This document shows, piece after piece, positions 8,713 through 17,597 of a stretch of 64,000 nt of DNA (positions are counted from its first letter, which is position 1; each line of letters starts with the position of its first letter). The position numbers were made by a program, and so were the translations under genes. A model generated the notes under the pieces. It was not told the DNA's origin and made no database searches. It saw only the letters and a list, made by a program, of their open reading frames with translations. Source of the DNA: Micromonospora inyonensis (lineage in GTDB: Bacteria > Actinomycetota > Actinomycetes > Mycobacteriales > Micromonosporaceae); the NCBI RefSeq assembly GCF_900091415.1, contig NZ_FMHU01000002.1, forward strand, positions 1,798,001 through 1,862,000, written 5' to 3'.

Positions 8713-11700
8713 GCCGTGGGCGGGCCGACCCACGCCGGATGGAGCGGATCAAACAGATCGGGGGCTGGGTCCCCCTGCGAGGTGGCCCAGTCGCCGGGGT
8801 TCCCGCTGCCCTCGCCGGCCTGATTGCGCGGCTGGCCGAAGTCGGTGGACATCCCAGCACCGTGGGCGGTCACATCAATGCCGGGATACGGCCACCCCGG
8901 TTCCGCCCACCCCACCGACCAGGACGACGCGGCCGGCCCCGCCGGCCAGGACGATGTTGTGGGGGCGTCCGGGTCGTCCAGCAGCCCTGGCAGCCCAGGC
9001 AGACCCGCGCCCGCCGACGAGGCAGGTACCGGCCCGGACATCGGCAGCGTATCCCAGTCGTCCAGCCAGGACAGGTCCTGCGGATTGTCCGGCCCCAGGG
9101 CAGGGCCCGGCACCGGTGCTTGCTGGGGCTGACCCGGATCGCTCACCCCGTACCGCGGCGCCCCGCGACCGCGACCTTTCTGGACCAGCTGCAGCAGACC
9201 ACGGTCGCGCAATACCCCGATCCGGTCATGCACCCTCTGCTTCGGTATGGATGTCGCCTCGGCGAGGTCTGACGCGCTGGCGGTGATGAGCCCGTCGCCG
9301 TCCATACGGTTGATCAGCGCGTTCCACAACTTCTGCAGCTGATCCCGGTGCTGCGTTGTGGTGGCGATGTGGCCGGCGTGCTGCCCGAACAGCGTCCGGG
9401 CCCCGTCCCGGTTGCGCACCCACTGGCTGCCCTCGGGAAGGTCCGGCAACGGTGCTTGCTGGGGCTGACCCGGATCGCTCACCCTGTACCGCGCCGCCCA
9501 GCGACTGCGACCTTTCTGGACCAGCTGCAGCAGACCACTGCCGAGCAATACCTTGATCCGGTCATGCACCCTCTGCTGCCGTGTGGTTGTCGCCTCGGCG
9601 AGGTCTTGCTCGGTGACGGTGATGGTTCCGTCGCCGTCCATACGGTCGATCAGGGCGTTCCACAACGGCCGCAGATCATCCCGCTGCCGTTTTGTGGTGG
9701 CGATGTGGTTGGCGTGCTGCTCGAACAGCGTCCGGGCCCCGTCCCGGTTGCGCACCCACTGGCTGCCCTCAGGAGGGTCTGGCAACGGTGCTTGCTGGGG
9801 CTGACCCGGATCGCTCACCCCGTCCGGGGACTCGACCTGTCTCGTGTCCCACGGCGGCTCCCACCCGTCGTCGAGGCGTCGTATGTCCAGATCCATCCCG
9901 TCAAGATCCGGGTCCAATACGTTCAGGAATTCCTGATCACCGGACGCCGGGCCAGTACCAGACGGGTCGTCCTTGCGCGGATCCATCGGTTGCGGCCCGG
10001 GGCCGGGTTCCGTGCCCATGGCCGTGGGCGGGCCGACCCACGCTGGATGGAGCGGATCAAACAGATCGAGGGCTGGGTCCCCCTGCGAGGTGGCCCAGTC
10101 GCCGGGGTTCCCGCTGCCCTCGCCGGCCTGATTGCGCGGCTGGCCGAAGTCGGTGGACATCCCAGCACCGTGGGCGGTCACATCAATGCCGGGATACGGC
10201 CACCCCGGTTCCATCCACCCCGCCTGCCAGGACGACGCGGTGGGGGCGTCCGGGTCGTCCAGCGGCCCGGGCAGACCCGCGCCCGCCGGCGGGGCAGGTA
10301 CCGGCCCGGGCATCGGCGACGTATCCCCGTGGTTCAGCCAGGACAGGTCCTCACTACCCTGCGGGCGGTCCGGTTCGGGGGCAGGGCCCGGCACCGATGC
10401 TTGCCCAGGCTGACCCGGATCGCTCACCCCGTACCGCGCCGCCACGTGACTGCGACCTTTCTGGACCAGCTGCAGCAGACCACTGCCGAGCAATACCCCG
10501 ATCCGGTCACTCACCGTCGCTGGATGCAGTGTGGTTGTCGCCTCGGCGAGGTCTCCCCGGCTGACGGTGATGGTCCCGTTGTTGTCCATACGGTCGATCA
10601 GGGCGTTCCACAACTGCCGCAGCTGCTCCGGCTGCTGCCGTGTTGTGGTGGCGATGTGGTCGGCATGCTGGTCGAACAGCGTCCGGGCCCCCTCCTGGTC
10701 GAGCACCCACTCGCTGCCCTCAGGCGGGTCCGGCAACGGTGCTTGCTGGGGCTGACCCGGATCGCTCACCCCGTACCGCGCCGCCACGTGACCGCGACCT
10801 TTCTGGACCAGCTGCAGCAGACCACTGCCGAGCAATACCTTGATCCGGTTATGTACCGTCTTCTGCTCTGTGTTTGTCGCCTCGGCGAGGGCTTTCAGGC
10901 TGGCGGTGATGGTCCCGTTGTTGTCCATAAGGCGGATCAGGGCGTCCCACAACCGCCGCAGATCATCCCGCTGCTGAGTTGTGGTGCCGATGTGGTTGGC
11001 GTGCTGCTCGAACAGCGTCCGGGCCCCGTCCCGGTTGCGCACCCACTGGCTGCCCTCAGGAGGGTCTGGCAACGGTGCTTGCTGGGGCTGCCCCGGATCG
11101 CTCACCCCGTACGGGGACTCGACCTGTCTAGTGTCCCACGGCGGCTCCCACCCGTCGTCGAGGCGTCGTATGTCCAGATCCATCCCGTCAAGATCCGGGT
11201 CCAATACGTTGAGGAATTCCTGATCACCGGACGCCGGGCCAGTACCAGACGGGTCGTCCTTGCGCGGATCCATCGGTTGCGGCCCGGGGCCGGGTTCCGT
11301 GCCCACGGCCTCAACAAGCAGATAGAGCAGATCGGCCGGGTCCACCCGTGGATCGGAGTGGGGGGAGTCGGCCGGGTCGGGGGCGGTGGTGTCCGCCCGC
11401 ATGGCTTGGGACGGGCCGCGTGGCGTGCTGGTGGAGGCGAGCAGGAACGCGCTGGTGTCGGTGCCGGTCGTGGTTGTCGGCCGCGGGTGGCGGGCGGTCC
11501 GGCCGAGGAGATCGGTGATGGTGGTGGGCCAACCGTCTCCGTTGAACGCGGCCACCCGGGTGCTGGATGCGAACAGGTGTCGCAGCCACGGGTCACGTAT
11601 CGGGTCGTCTGGCTCGGGTCGGTCGGCGGCGCCGGGCAGTAGAGGGTCCCGCACCTGGATCCTTGGCGGCCCGGAGTCCTGTGGCTGGCTGGAGAGGGCG

Positions 11701-14657
11701 AACACGTGCTGTGGTTCGTTTGATGGCGCGGCCTTGACCACGACCATCGACCCTGGCGCCGTCCGCAACGCGGCCAGCACGTCTTCTCCCGCGACCCCGT
11801 CGGGGTGGGCGACACGCTCGGGTACCGTGTCGAGGATTTCCATCAGTTGCGGCCAGCCCATGGTGGGCGCGAGCCGGCCGTCCGGTCCGATGATCCGGTC
11901 GTCGAACACCGCCCGGTTGCCCAGCCGTTTGTACTCGGTTTGGAACACATCGAGAGTGGCCGCCACGCACCACCGCAGGTCACCGCTGCCGGGACGTACG
12001 TGCTGCGCGGCAGCCCAGTCGGCGGCCCGCTGCCCGGACCCGGACGGCGTGAAAGCCTGCCCAGTCGCCGCGACAGCCGGCTCGCCGTGTCTGCCGGGGC
12101 CGCCACTGATCGCATCGTCCCGCAACGACACATCCCGCCACGAACCCGCGTCACTGAACGAACCCGCGTGGCTGAGGCCGTGCTTGCCAGGCGCCTCGCC
12201 AAGCGACTCGTCCAGCAAGGACACGTCACTGATCGACATGGTGTCGCGGGTGTCGAGGTTGCTGAACACGTCATCGCTGGACCCAGACCTGTCACTGGCG
12301 CTGGCGTCGTCACGGCCGCTGGCGGTGGCGTGGTGGTGGATCGGCGTGCCATCGGTGGGGGAGGCGGCGCCAGCCGGCGCTGTACTACCGGCGCTGGCCG
12401 CGTCCGGGGTGCCAGGCGTCCCCGCCGTGCCGGGCGTGCCGGGCGTGGCGCTGCCGGCGGCCTGGGCAAGGACCTGCTGGTATCGGTCCTTCCATTCCTG
12501 TTGGAACGGCCTGGCAAGGGTGTCATGATCGGTCGGGTCCAGGCCGTACCGGTGGGCGAGCGCGGTGAACTGGGCCTGCGCCAGGCCGGCCGCTGCCGTG
12601 GTGTGCCGCTCGGGCGTTACCGGTACGGCCGGCGCGCCGGTACGCCCGTTTTCCTGAACGTCGATGGTGGCCACACCGGCGGCCGGTCCGGTGACGTCGG
12701 GAACGGTCGCGGCCGAGATGCGGGCGGGCAGGTCGACGACCACCTGCCGGACCATGTCCGCCACGGCACTGACCTGCGCGGCGTCGGGACCGGCTACCAC
12801 AGCGGGCAGCACGGCGGGGGCACCGAGGATCGCGGCGATCCTTCGGTCCATCTGGCTCCGCACGTCGCCCTCGACCACCGCGCGCACCGCGGCGGACGGC
12901 ACCGCCACCCCAGCGCCCCCCGGCACGCCGACGCCTCCCGCCGGGCCAGCGCCTCCCGCCGGGCCAGCGGCCGAGGACGTGCCGGTGCCTGTCGGCACGC
13001 CGGCGCCGGTCGGCGTGCTGGCGGTGAGGTGCTGGTCGATGTGGTGTTGGACGGCCAGGTGCGCGATCGCGCGCAGTGCCTGCCGGTCGAACTCCGCCGG
13101 CAGCGCCGCGACGATCTGCTGCGCCCGTACCTCGGCCGGGATCTGCCCATCCGAGAACGCCAACGCCTCGGTCATCCGGGCCACCGCCCGCCGCCGGACA
13201 CCCGTCAGATACCCCTGGGTCAACGCGGCAGCGGGCAGACCGACCGCGGACAGGAAAGCCGTAACAGCCCGATCACCCCGCCGGGCGTCGACCCACCCGG
13301 TGAACACCCGCTCGATCGGTATGGCGAGCGCGGCCATGCTCGTGCCCGCCTGAGCCACCCCGGCCAGCAGCCCACCGTAACGGTCCACCAGATCCTGCTG
13401 GAACCGTCGCCACCGCTCGGCCACCGGCGCACCCGCTGCCGCGACCCACTCCGGTACCGGCGCAGCCGGCACCGCCAGGCTCGGCACCGACCACGACGGC
13501 ACCGACGGGTCCAGGCGCGGCGTGGGCAGGTCCAGCTTCGACGTGGGCATGTCCAACGCCGGCAGCGGCAGCGGGGTGGGCGGCGGGGCCTGCATGCCGG
13601 CACCCGCAGCCTTCGGACCATCGGCCCCAGCCCGGTACCCCGTGGACGTGTCCACACCAACCGGTATCGGCCCCACCGGCAGGACCGGCCTACCGTCCGG
13701 CGTGAAGTCGAGACGAGACACCCGCACCCGGGGCAGCGGCACGGCACGACGCGAGACGAGCCCGAGCCCGCTCGCGGCCGCCCCGCCAGCCCCCGCAATC
13801 CCCCCGGAGACAAGGTCCACAGGAAGATTACCGGGGTCGTAGTAGCCATCGACGATCAAACTGGAAAGCCCACCGAAGAGCCCCTCCGCGCCGGCCTCCA
13901 ACACGGGCCGCGTCAGCAGATCGGTCAACAGGATCTTCGTGGTGTCCGACACGCCGAGCTTGCCGACCCCGCCCGCGACAGCGCCAGCGGCCTTGCCCAA
14001 CGCCGGCCCGCCCGCCGTGCTCAGGAACGCCACCGCCCCCGCGTACGCCGCCTGCTTACCGACCGCCGACCAGTTCACCCCGGACTGCAGACCATCGGTC
14101 ATCATCGACACCTGCGCCAGCAACGCAGAACCCGGCATGAGCAGCATCTGCATCGCCGTGCTACTCACCGCCGTGCGCACCACCACCGAACGCAGGACCG
14201 CCTGGATGATGCTCCGCGTCTGGGCCAGGTGCGCCACCGCCCCCACCGGATTCCACCACGCCATCGCGGCGGCGACGGTCCACTCGATAACCATGAAGTT
14301 GAACATGACCAACGCCGTACGCTTGCCGTACTCCGTCTCCACGAAGAACTTCTTCTCCGCCTCGACCACGGCGAGCATCAACTCGGCCGTCTCGGCCACC
14401 TTCCCCACGAACGGAGCGGTCTGCGCCACGAACCGGTCGAAGACCTCACCCTCCCCCGCCTCCCGGACCGCCCTGATCGTCCGCTCCAGCGACGGACACA
14501 GCACCGTACGCACCCGATGCGCCAGCATCTCCAGCGTGTCGATGTCATCCCACAACAACGGCAACTTCACCCGGGACAGCCTCATCCCGGTGAACGCTTC
14601 CAAAGCCCGCATCGAGCTCTCACTGAGCTCAACGGTCGAAAACGCGGCGACGACCAA
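7419..14657 (-). CDS. giant WXG100/CpnT-like protein with papain-like toxin domain and six winged-helix repeats, 2412 aa
   Basis: Residues about 1-330 resemble the helical WXG100-like N-terminus of large secreted actinobacterial proteins such as CpnT, with hydrophobic helices near 105-240. Pro/Ala-rich linkers and a helical block (about 400-560) follow. Residues about 870-1060 look like a papain-like toxin (Tox-PL, glutamine-deamidase type): Cys897 in RWCVAAT, His984 in PQHVFAL and Asp1004 in QVRDPLL form a plausible triad. From about residue 1119 to the end, three super-repeats of about 430 residues each hold an acidic Pro-rich segment and two winged-helix-like modules. The TTG at 14657 has GGAAGGGAG 7 bp upstream; the first ATG is at 14612. 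No immunity gene or secretion genes are adjacent. A polymorphic-toxin or cell-surface effector role is inferred; the DNA-binding-like tail is unexplained. Confidence 0.75.
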   Translation of the reverse strand: MVVAAFSTVELSESSMRALEAFTGMRLSRVKLPLLWDDIDTLEMLAHRVRTVLCPSLERTIRAVREAGEGEVFDRFVAQTAPFVGKVAETAELMLAVVEAEKKFFVETEYGKRTALVMFNFMVIEWTVAAAMAWWNPVGAVAHLAQTRSIIQAVLRSVVVRTAVSSTAMQMLLMPGSALLAQVSMMTDGLQSGVNWSAVGKQAAYAGAVAFLSTAGGPALGKAAGAVAGGVGKLGVSDTTKILLTDLLTRPVLEAGAEGLFGGLSSLIVDGYYDPGNLPVDLVSGGIAGAGGAAASGLGLVSRRAVPLPRVRVSRLDFTPDGRPVLPVGPIPVGVDTSTGYRAGADGPKAAGAGMQAPPPTPLPLPALDMPTSKLDLPTPRLDPSVPSWSVPSLAVPAAPVPEWVAAAGAPVAERWRRFQQDLVDRYGGLLAGVAQAGTSMAALAIPIERVFTGWVDARRGDRAVTAFLSAVGLPAAALTQGYLTGVRRRAVARMTEALAFSDGQIPAEVRAQQIVAALPAEFDRQALRAIAHLAVQHHIDQHLTASTPTGAGVPTGTGTSSAAGPAGGAGPAGGVGVPGGAGVAVPSAAVRAVVEGDVRSQMDRRIAAILGAPAVLPAVVAGPDAAQVSAVADMVRQVVVDLPARISAATVPDVTGPAAGVATIDVQENGRTGAPAVPVTPERHTTAAAGLAQAQFTALAHRYGLDPTDHDTLARPFQQEWKDRYQQVLAQAAGSATPGTPGTAGTPGTPDAASAGSTAPAGAASPTDGTPIHHHATASGRDDASASDRSGSSDDVFSNLDTRDTMSISDVSLLDESLGEAPGKHGLSHAGSFSDAGSWRDVSLRDDAISGGPGRHGEPAVAATGQAFTPSGSGQRAADWAAAQHVRPGSGDLRWCVAATLDVFQTEYKRLGNRAVFDDRIIGPDGRLAPTMGWPQLMEILDTVPERVAHPDGVAGEDVLAALRTAPGSMVVVKAAPSNEPQHVFALSSQPQDSGPPRIQVRDPLLPGAADRPEPDDPIRDPWLRHLFASSTRVAAFNGDGWPTTITDLLGRTARHPRPTTTTGTDTSAFLLASTSTPRGPSQAMRADTTAPDPADSPHSDPRVDPADLLYLLVEAVGTEPGPGPQPMDPRKDDPSGTGPASGDQEFLNVLDPDLDGMDLDIRRLDDGWEPPWDTRQVESPYGVSDPGQPQQAPLPDPPEGSQWVRNRDGARTLFEQHANHIGTTTQQRDDLRRLWDALIRLMDNNGTITASLKALAEATNTEQKTVHNRIKVLLGSGLLQLVQKGRGHVAARYGVSDPGQPQQAPLPDPPEGSEWVLDQEGARTLFDQHADHIATTTRQQPEQLRQLWNALIDRMDNNGTITVSRGDLAEATTTLHPATVSDRIGVLLGSGLLQLVQKGRSHVAARYGVSDPGQPGQASVPGPAPEPDRPQGSEDLSWLNHGDTSPMPGPVPAPPAGAGLPGPLDDPDAPTASSWQAGWMEPGWPYPGIDVTAHGAGMSTDFGQPRNQAGEGSGNPGDWATSQGDPALDLFDPLHPAWVGPPTAMGTEPGPGPQPMDPRKDDPSGTGPASGDQEFLNVLDPDLDGMDLDIRRLDDGWEPPWDTRQVESPDGVSDPGQPQQAPLPDPPEGSQWVRNRDGARTLFEQHANHIATTKRQRDDLRPLWNALIDRMDGDGTITVTEQDLAEATTTRQQRVHDRIKVLLGSGLLQLVQKGRSRWAARYRVSDPGQPQQAPLPDLPEGSQWVRNRDGARTLFGQHAGHIATTTQHRDQLQKLWNALINRMDGDGLITASASDLAEATSIPKQRVHDRIGVLRDRGLLQLVQKGRGRGAPRYGVSDPGQPQQAPVPGPALGPDNPQDLSWLDDWDTLPMSGPVPASSAGAGLPGLPGLLDDPDAPTTSSWPAGPAASSWSVGWAEPGWPYPGIDVTAHGAGMSTDFGQPRNQAGEGSGNPGDWATSQGDPAPDLFDPLHPAWVGPPTAMGTEPGPGPQPMDPRKDDPSGTGPASGDQEFLNVLDPDLDGMDLDIRRLDDGWEPPWDTRQVESPDGVSDPGQPQQAPLPDPPEGSQWVRNRDGARTLFEQHANHIATTKRQRDDLRPLWNALIDRMDGDGTITVSLGELAEATTTLRPATVSDRIGVLLGSGLLQLVQKGRSRWAARYRVSDPGQPQQAPLPDPPEGSRWVLDQEGARTLFEQHANHIATTKRQRDNLRPLWNALIDRMDNNGTITVTEQDLAEATSTRQQRVHDRIKVLRDRGLLQLVQKGRGHVAALYRVSDPGQPQQAPVPGPALGPDNPQDLSWLDDWDTLPMSGPVPASSAGAGLPGLPGLLDDPDAPTASSWPAGPAASAWSVGPAASAWSVGWAEPAGPAPGSGVTDGHGAAMSTDFGQPSIDDQAGNGSGNLGDWARRLDS
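8713..10020 (-). repeat. super-repeat copy 2 of the giant gene
   Basis: The period to copy 3 is 1308 bp (436 codons), measured between identical sites at 8671 and 9979. It holds module 3 (about 9485-9790) and module 4 (about 9145-9450). The 8500-8720 and 9805-10028 stretches are nearly base-identical. Confidence 0.9.
10021..11307 (-). repeat. super-repeat copy 1 (N-terminal) of the giant gene
   Basis: The period to copy 2 is 1287 bp (429 codons), measured between identical sites at 9979 and 11266. It holds module 1 (about 10770-11075) and module 2 (about 10430-10735). Its modules are more diverged than those of copies 2 and 3, which suggests it is the older unit. Confidence 0.9.
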
Positions 14658-15179
14658 CGCGCAACGCTCCCTTCCCCGCCCCCGAAGAAAGGGGCACCCC
14701 GGTGCGGATCAGCCAGCCCCGCAGACCGCCCACCTCCAGCCCCCGACCACCTCGTCGGCGATGACCTCGACACCGTCCCCCACCCGGCGGCCAAGACCTC
14801 AACTCCCCGCCCCCGCGATCCGACCGACGCCCACCACCACCACCGAAGGTGTTGATCGCTGAGAGCTACACACCCCGCACCGTAGAGTGACGGTAGTCGA
14901 CATCGGCGACGCCAGCCATCCCCACCCACACGTGGCCCACCACACACCCAGACCCGGCCCCGGATCCCGGCGGACCTGACCCCCGGTCCGGATCCTTGAA
15001 CAGACCAAGACGGGGTGCCGGTAAGAGACCCTTGGGTGACCAGCTCGACGCTTTCTGCTACGGAGAGACGCGTCGATGCCAGGTGCTCGACAAATAGATC
15101 ATCCCCGCCATGATCGCGTTGTGTGACCAACTGCGCCACGGTCCATGACGATGTCGTGACGGGCGGTGTCGGTCCGGCG
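14658..15179. other. intergenic between divergent giant gene and BVMO operon
   Basis: About 500 bp holds the upstream region of the giant gene. Short frames on both strands show no family match. The minus-strand frame 14582-15139 has unlike composition and no good ribosome site. No immunity-type gene, tRNA or insertion element was recognised. Confidence 0.5.
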
Positions 15180-15208
15180 TTGACCCGGCCCGTCCACCTG
15201 ATTACTGT
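15180..15208 (+). promoter_or_regulatory. sigma70-type promoter of the BVMO operon
   Basis: TTGACC (15180-15185) is separated by 17 bp from TACTGT (15203-15208). This is the best housekeeping-type promoter match seen upstream of the monooxygenase start at 15263, giving a leader of about 45 nt. Confidence 0.65.
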
Positions 15209-15262
15209 CCGCTAGTGCCGGTCCGTCGACCGGGGGTCACGTCTCGTGGGAACGGAGCGGGC

Positions 15263-16753
15263 ATGACAGTGGACCACGTCGACGTGCTCATCGTCGGTGC
15301 CGGCCTCTCCGGGGTCGGAGCCGCCTGCCATCTGCGCCGCAGCTGTCCGGAGAAGACCCTCGCCATCATCGAGGGCCGGGACGCCGTCGGCGGCACCTGG
15401 GACCTCTTCCGTTATCCCGGCGTCCGCTCCGACTCCGACATGTTCACCCTCGGCTACTCGTTCCGCCCCTGGACCGACCCGAAGGCCATCGCCGACGGCG
15501 ACTCGATCCGCCGCTACGTCCGCGAGACCGCCCGCGAGTACGGCGTCGACGCGCTGATCCGGTTCCGGCACCGCGTGGTGGCCGCGGAGTGGTCCAGCGC
15601 CGATGCCCGCTGGACGGTCCGCGCGCAACGCACCGACACCGCGGAGACGGTGGTCCTCACCTGCGGCTTCCTCTACGCGTGTGCCGGCTACTACCGGTAC
15701 GACGAGGGGTGGACCCCGCGCTTCCCCGGTGCCGACCGTTTCATCGGCCGGATCGTGCACCCCCAACACTGGCCCGACGACCTCGACCACACTGGGCGGC
15801 GGGTGGTGGTGATCGGCAGCGGCGCGACCGCGGTCACCCTCGTCCCGGCGCTGGCCGACCGCGCCGCCCACGTCACCATGCTGCAACGCTCACCCGGCTA
15901 CGTGGTCTCGCTGCCGTCCCGGGACCGGCTCGCCGACGCGCTGCGCCGCCGGCTGCCCGCCCACGTCGCCTATCCGCTGGTGCGGTGGAAGAACGTCCTC
16001 GCCACCACGGCGATGTTCCAGTTCAGCCGCCGCGCGCCCCGACTGGCGCGGTCCCTGCTGCGTCGCGGCGTGCGCCGTGCGCTGCCCGCCGGCTACGACG
16101 TCGACACGCATTTCTCACCCCGGTACGACCCCTGGGACGAGCGTCTCTGCGTGGTCCCCGACGGCGACCTGTTCGCCGCCGTCCGGTCCGGCCGCGCCGA
16201 GGTGGTCACCGACACCGTCGAGACGTTCACCGAGAACGGCATCCGCCTGACCTCCGGCCGGGACCTGCCGGCGGACGTCATCGTCACCGCCACCGGCCTG
16301 AACCTGCTCGCCGTCGGCGGCATCGAGCTGACCGTCGACGGCGACCGGGTCGACCTGGCCGGCACCGTCGCATACAAGGGCATGATGCTCTCCGGCGTGC
16401 CGAACTTCGCGATGACCCTCGGCTACACCAACGCCTCGTGGACGCTCAAGGCCGACCTCGTCGCCGGGTACGTCTGCCGGCTGCTGCACCACCTGGACCG
16501 GCACGGCCACCAGGTGTGCACCCCACTCGCACCGGACACCGACCGGCTGGACCCGATCATCGACCTGCGCTCCGGCTACGTACGACGCAGCGTCGACGCC
16601 CTGCCCAAGCAGGGCCCTGCCGCGCCGTGGCGGTTGCACCAGAACTATCCCCGGGACGTGTGGACGATGCGGCACGGCCCGGTCGACGACGGGGTGCGGT
16701 TCTCCCGGGCCGCCGCGCCGGTCACCACCGGGGAAGGAGCCTCCCATGCGTGA
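15263..16753 (+). CDS. flavin-containing Baeyer-Villiger monooxygenase (EthA/MymA-like)
   Basis: This FAD/NADPH enzyme inserts one oxygen into ketones to give esters or lactones, or oxidises S/N groups. The FAD fingerprint is IVGAGLSGVG near the N-terminus; the NADPH fold begins VVVIGSGATAVTL. Between them lies FIGRIVHPQHWP, matching the BVMO motif FxGxxxHxxxWP. Length 496 aa is typical. The ATG at 15263 has CGGAG upstream and is preferred over an in-frame upstream start. It overlaps the next gene by 8 bp, so the three genes form one operon that resembles part of the M. tuberculosis mymA locus. The substrate cannot be told from sequence. Confidence 0.92.
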   Translation: MTVDHVDVLIVGAGLSGVGAACHLRRSCPEKTLAIIEGRDAVGGTWDLFRYPGVRSDSDMFTLGYSFRPWTDPKAIADGDSIRRYVRETAREYGVDALIRFRHRVVAAEWSSADARWTVRAQRTDTAETVVLTCGFLYACAGYYRYDEGWTPRFPGADRFIGRIVHPQHWPDDLDHTGRRVVVIGSGATAVTLVPALADRAAHVTMLQRSPGYVVSLPSRDRLADALRRRLPAHVAYPLVRWKNVLATTAMFQFSRRAPRLARSLLRRGVRRALPAGYDVDTHFSPRYDPWDERLCVVPDGDLFAAVRSGRAEVVTDTVETFTENGIRLTSGRDLPADVIVTATGLNLLAVGGIELTVDGDRVDLAGTVAYKGMMLSGVPNFAMTLGYTNASWTLKADLVAGYVCRLLHHLDRHGHQVCTPLAPDTDRLDPIIDLRSGYVRRSVDALPKQGPAAPWRLHQNYPRDVWTMRHGPVDDGVRFSRAAAPVTTGEGASHA

Positions 16754-17597
16754 CCTGCTCTTCACCGACGGCGTTGCCGTGGTCACCGGCGCGGCCGGGG
16801 GCATCGGCGAAGCCCTCGCGCACCGCCTGGCCCACCGGGGCAGCCACCTCGTCCTGCTCGACCGGGACGCCGAGCGGCTCGCGCAGGTGGCCGCCGCGGT
16901 GGGGGCCGCGCGCCCCGCGCTCCGGGTCGACACCCATGTGGTCGACCTGGCCGACGCCGACGCCACCGCGCGGGTCGCCGAGATGGTGCGCGCCGCGCAT
17001 CCGGCGATCCGGCTGCTGGTCAACAACGCCGGGGTCGCGCTGGGCGGCCGGTTCGACGAGGTCACCCTGGAGGAGTTCTCCTGGGTGATCGACATCAACT
17101 TCCGGGCGGTGGTGCAGCTGACCCACGCGCTGCTGCCCGCCCTGAAGGCGGAACCCGGTTCGCACCTGGTCAACCTCTCCAGCCTCTTCGGCCTCATCGC
17201 CCCACCCGGCCAGGCGGCCTACGCGGCCAGCAAGTTCGCCGTCCGGGGGTTCACCGAGGCGCTGCGGCACGAACTGGCCGGCGACGGCGTCGGCGTCACC
17301 TGCGTGCACCCCGGCGGCATCCGTACCCGGATCGCCGAGAGCGCCCGGGTCGGCAGCGGCGTCGACCCCGACGAGTACGAGGCCGGCCGCCGCCAGTTCG
17401 AGAAACTGCTCACCATCGACCCGGCCCGGGCCGCCGAGGTCATCCTCGACGGCGTACGCCGCCGTCGGGGCCGTGTGCTCATCGGCTGGTCGGCGACCCT
17501 GCCCGACCTGTTGGCCCGGCTTCTGCCCGGCTCCTACGGCCGGCTGCTCGCCCTCGGCAACGGGCGTTCCGTCCGGCCCGCGAAGGACCGGGCATGA
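16746..17597 (+). CDS. short-chain dehydrogenase/reductase (SadH-like)
   Basis: A classical SDR of 283 aa. The cofactor loop is VTGAAGGIGEA near residue 15, NNAGVAL follows near residue 95, and the catalytic set Ser, YAASK (Tyr-x3-Lys) sits around residues 145-165. It probably interconverts a secondary alcohol and ketone with NAD(P). The reading frame begins inside the end of the monooxygenase gene and ends overlapping the hydrolase gene by 4 bp (ATGA), so translation is coupled. Context suggests it supplies or uses the monooxygenase ketone substrate. The C-terminus has an Arg-rich helix (RRRRGRV) as in other mycobacterial SadH-like proteins. Confidence 0.9.
   Translation: MRDLLFTDGVAVVTGAAGGIGEALAHRLAHRGSHLVLLDRDAERLAQVAAAVGAARPALRVDTHVVDLADADATARVAEMVRAAHPAIRLLVNNAGVALGGRFDEVTLEEFSWVIDINFRAVVQLTHALLPALKAEPGSHLVNLSSLFGLIAPPGQAAYAASKFAVRGFTEALRHELAGDGVGVTCVHPGGIRTRIAESARVGSGVDPDEYEAGRRQFEKLLTIDPARAAEVILDGVRRRRGRVLIGWSATLPDLLARLLPGSYGRLLALGNGRSVRPAKDRA

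Noticed and set aside
7419..11307. CRISPR-like array suggested by regular repeats
   Set aside because: The repeats are kilobase-scale, in-frame and coding, with no short repeat-spacer pattern.
11805..14855. Plus-strand frame of about 1000 codons opposite the giant gene
   Set aside because: The product is low-complexity Arg/Gly/Pro, lacks a ribosome site and mirrors the repeat region on the other strand.
14582..15139. Minus-strand frame upstream of the giant gene
   Set aside because: It overlaps the start of the giant gene, has unlike composition and no family match.
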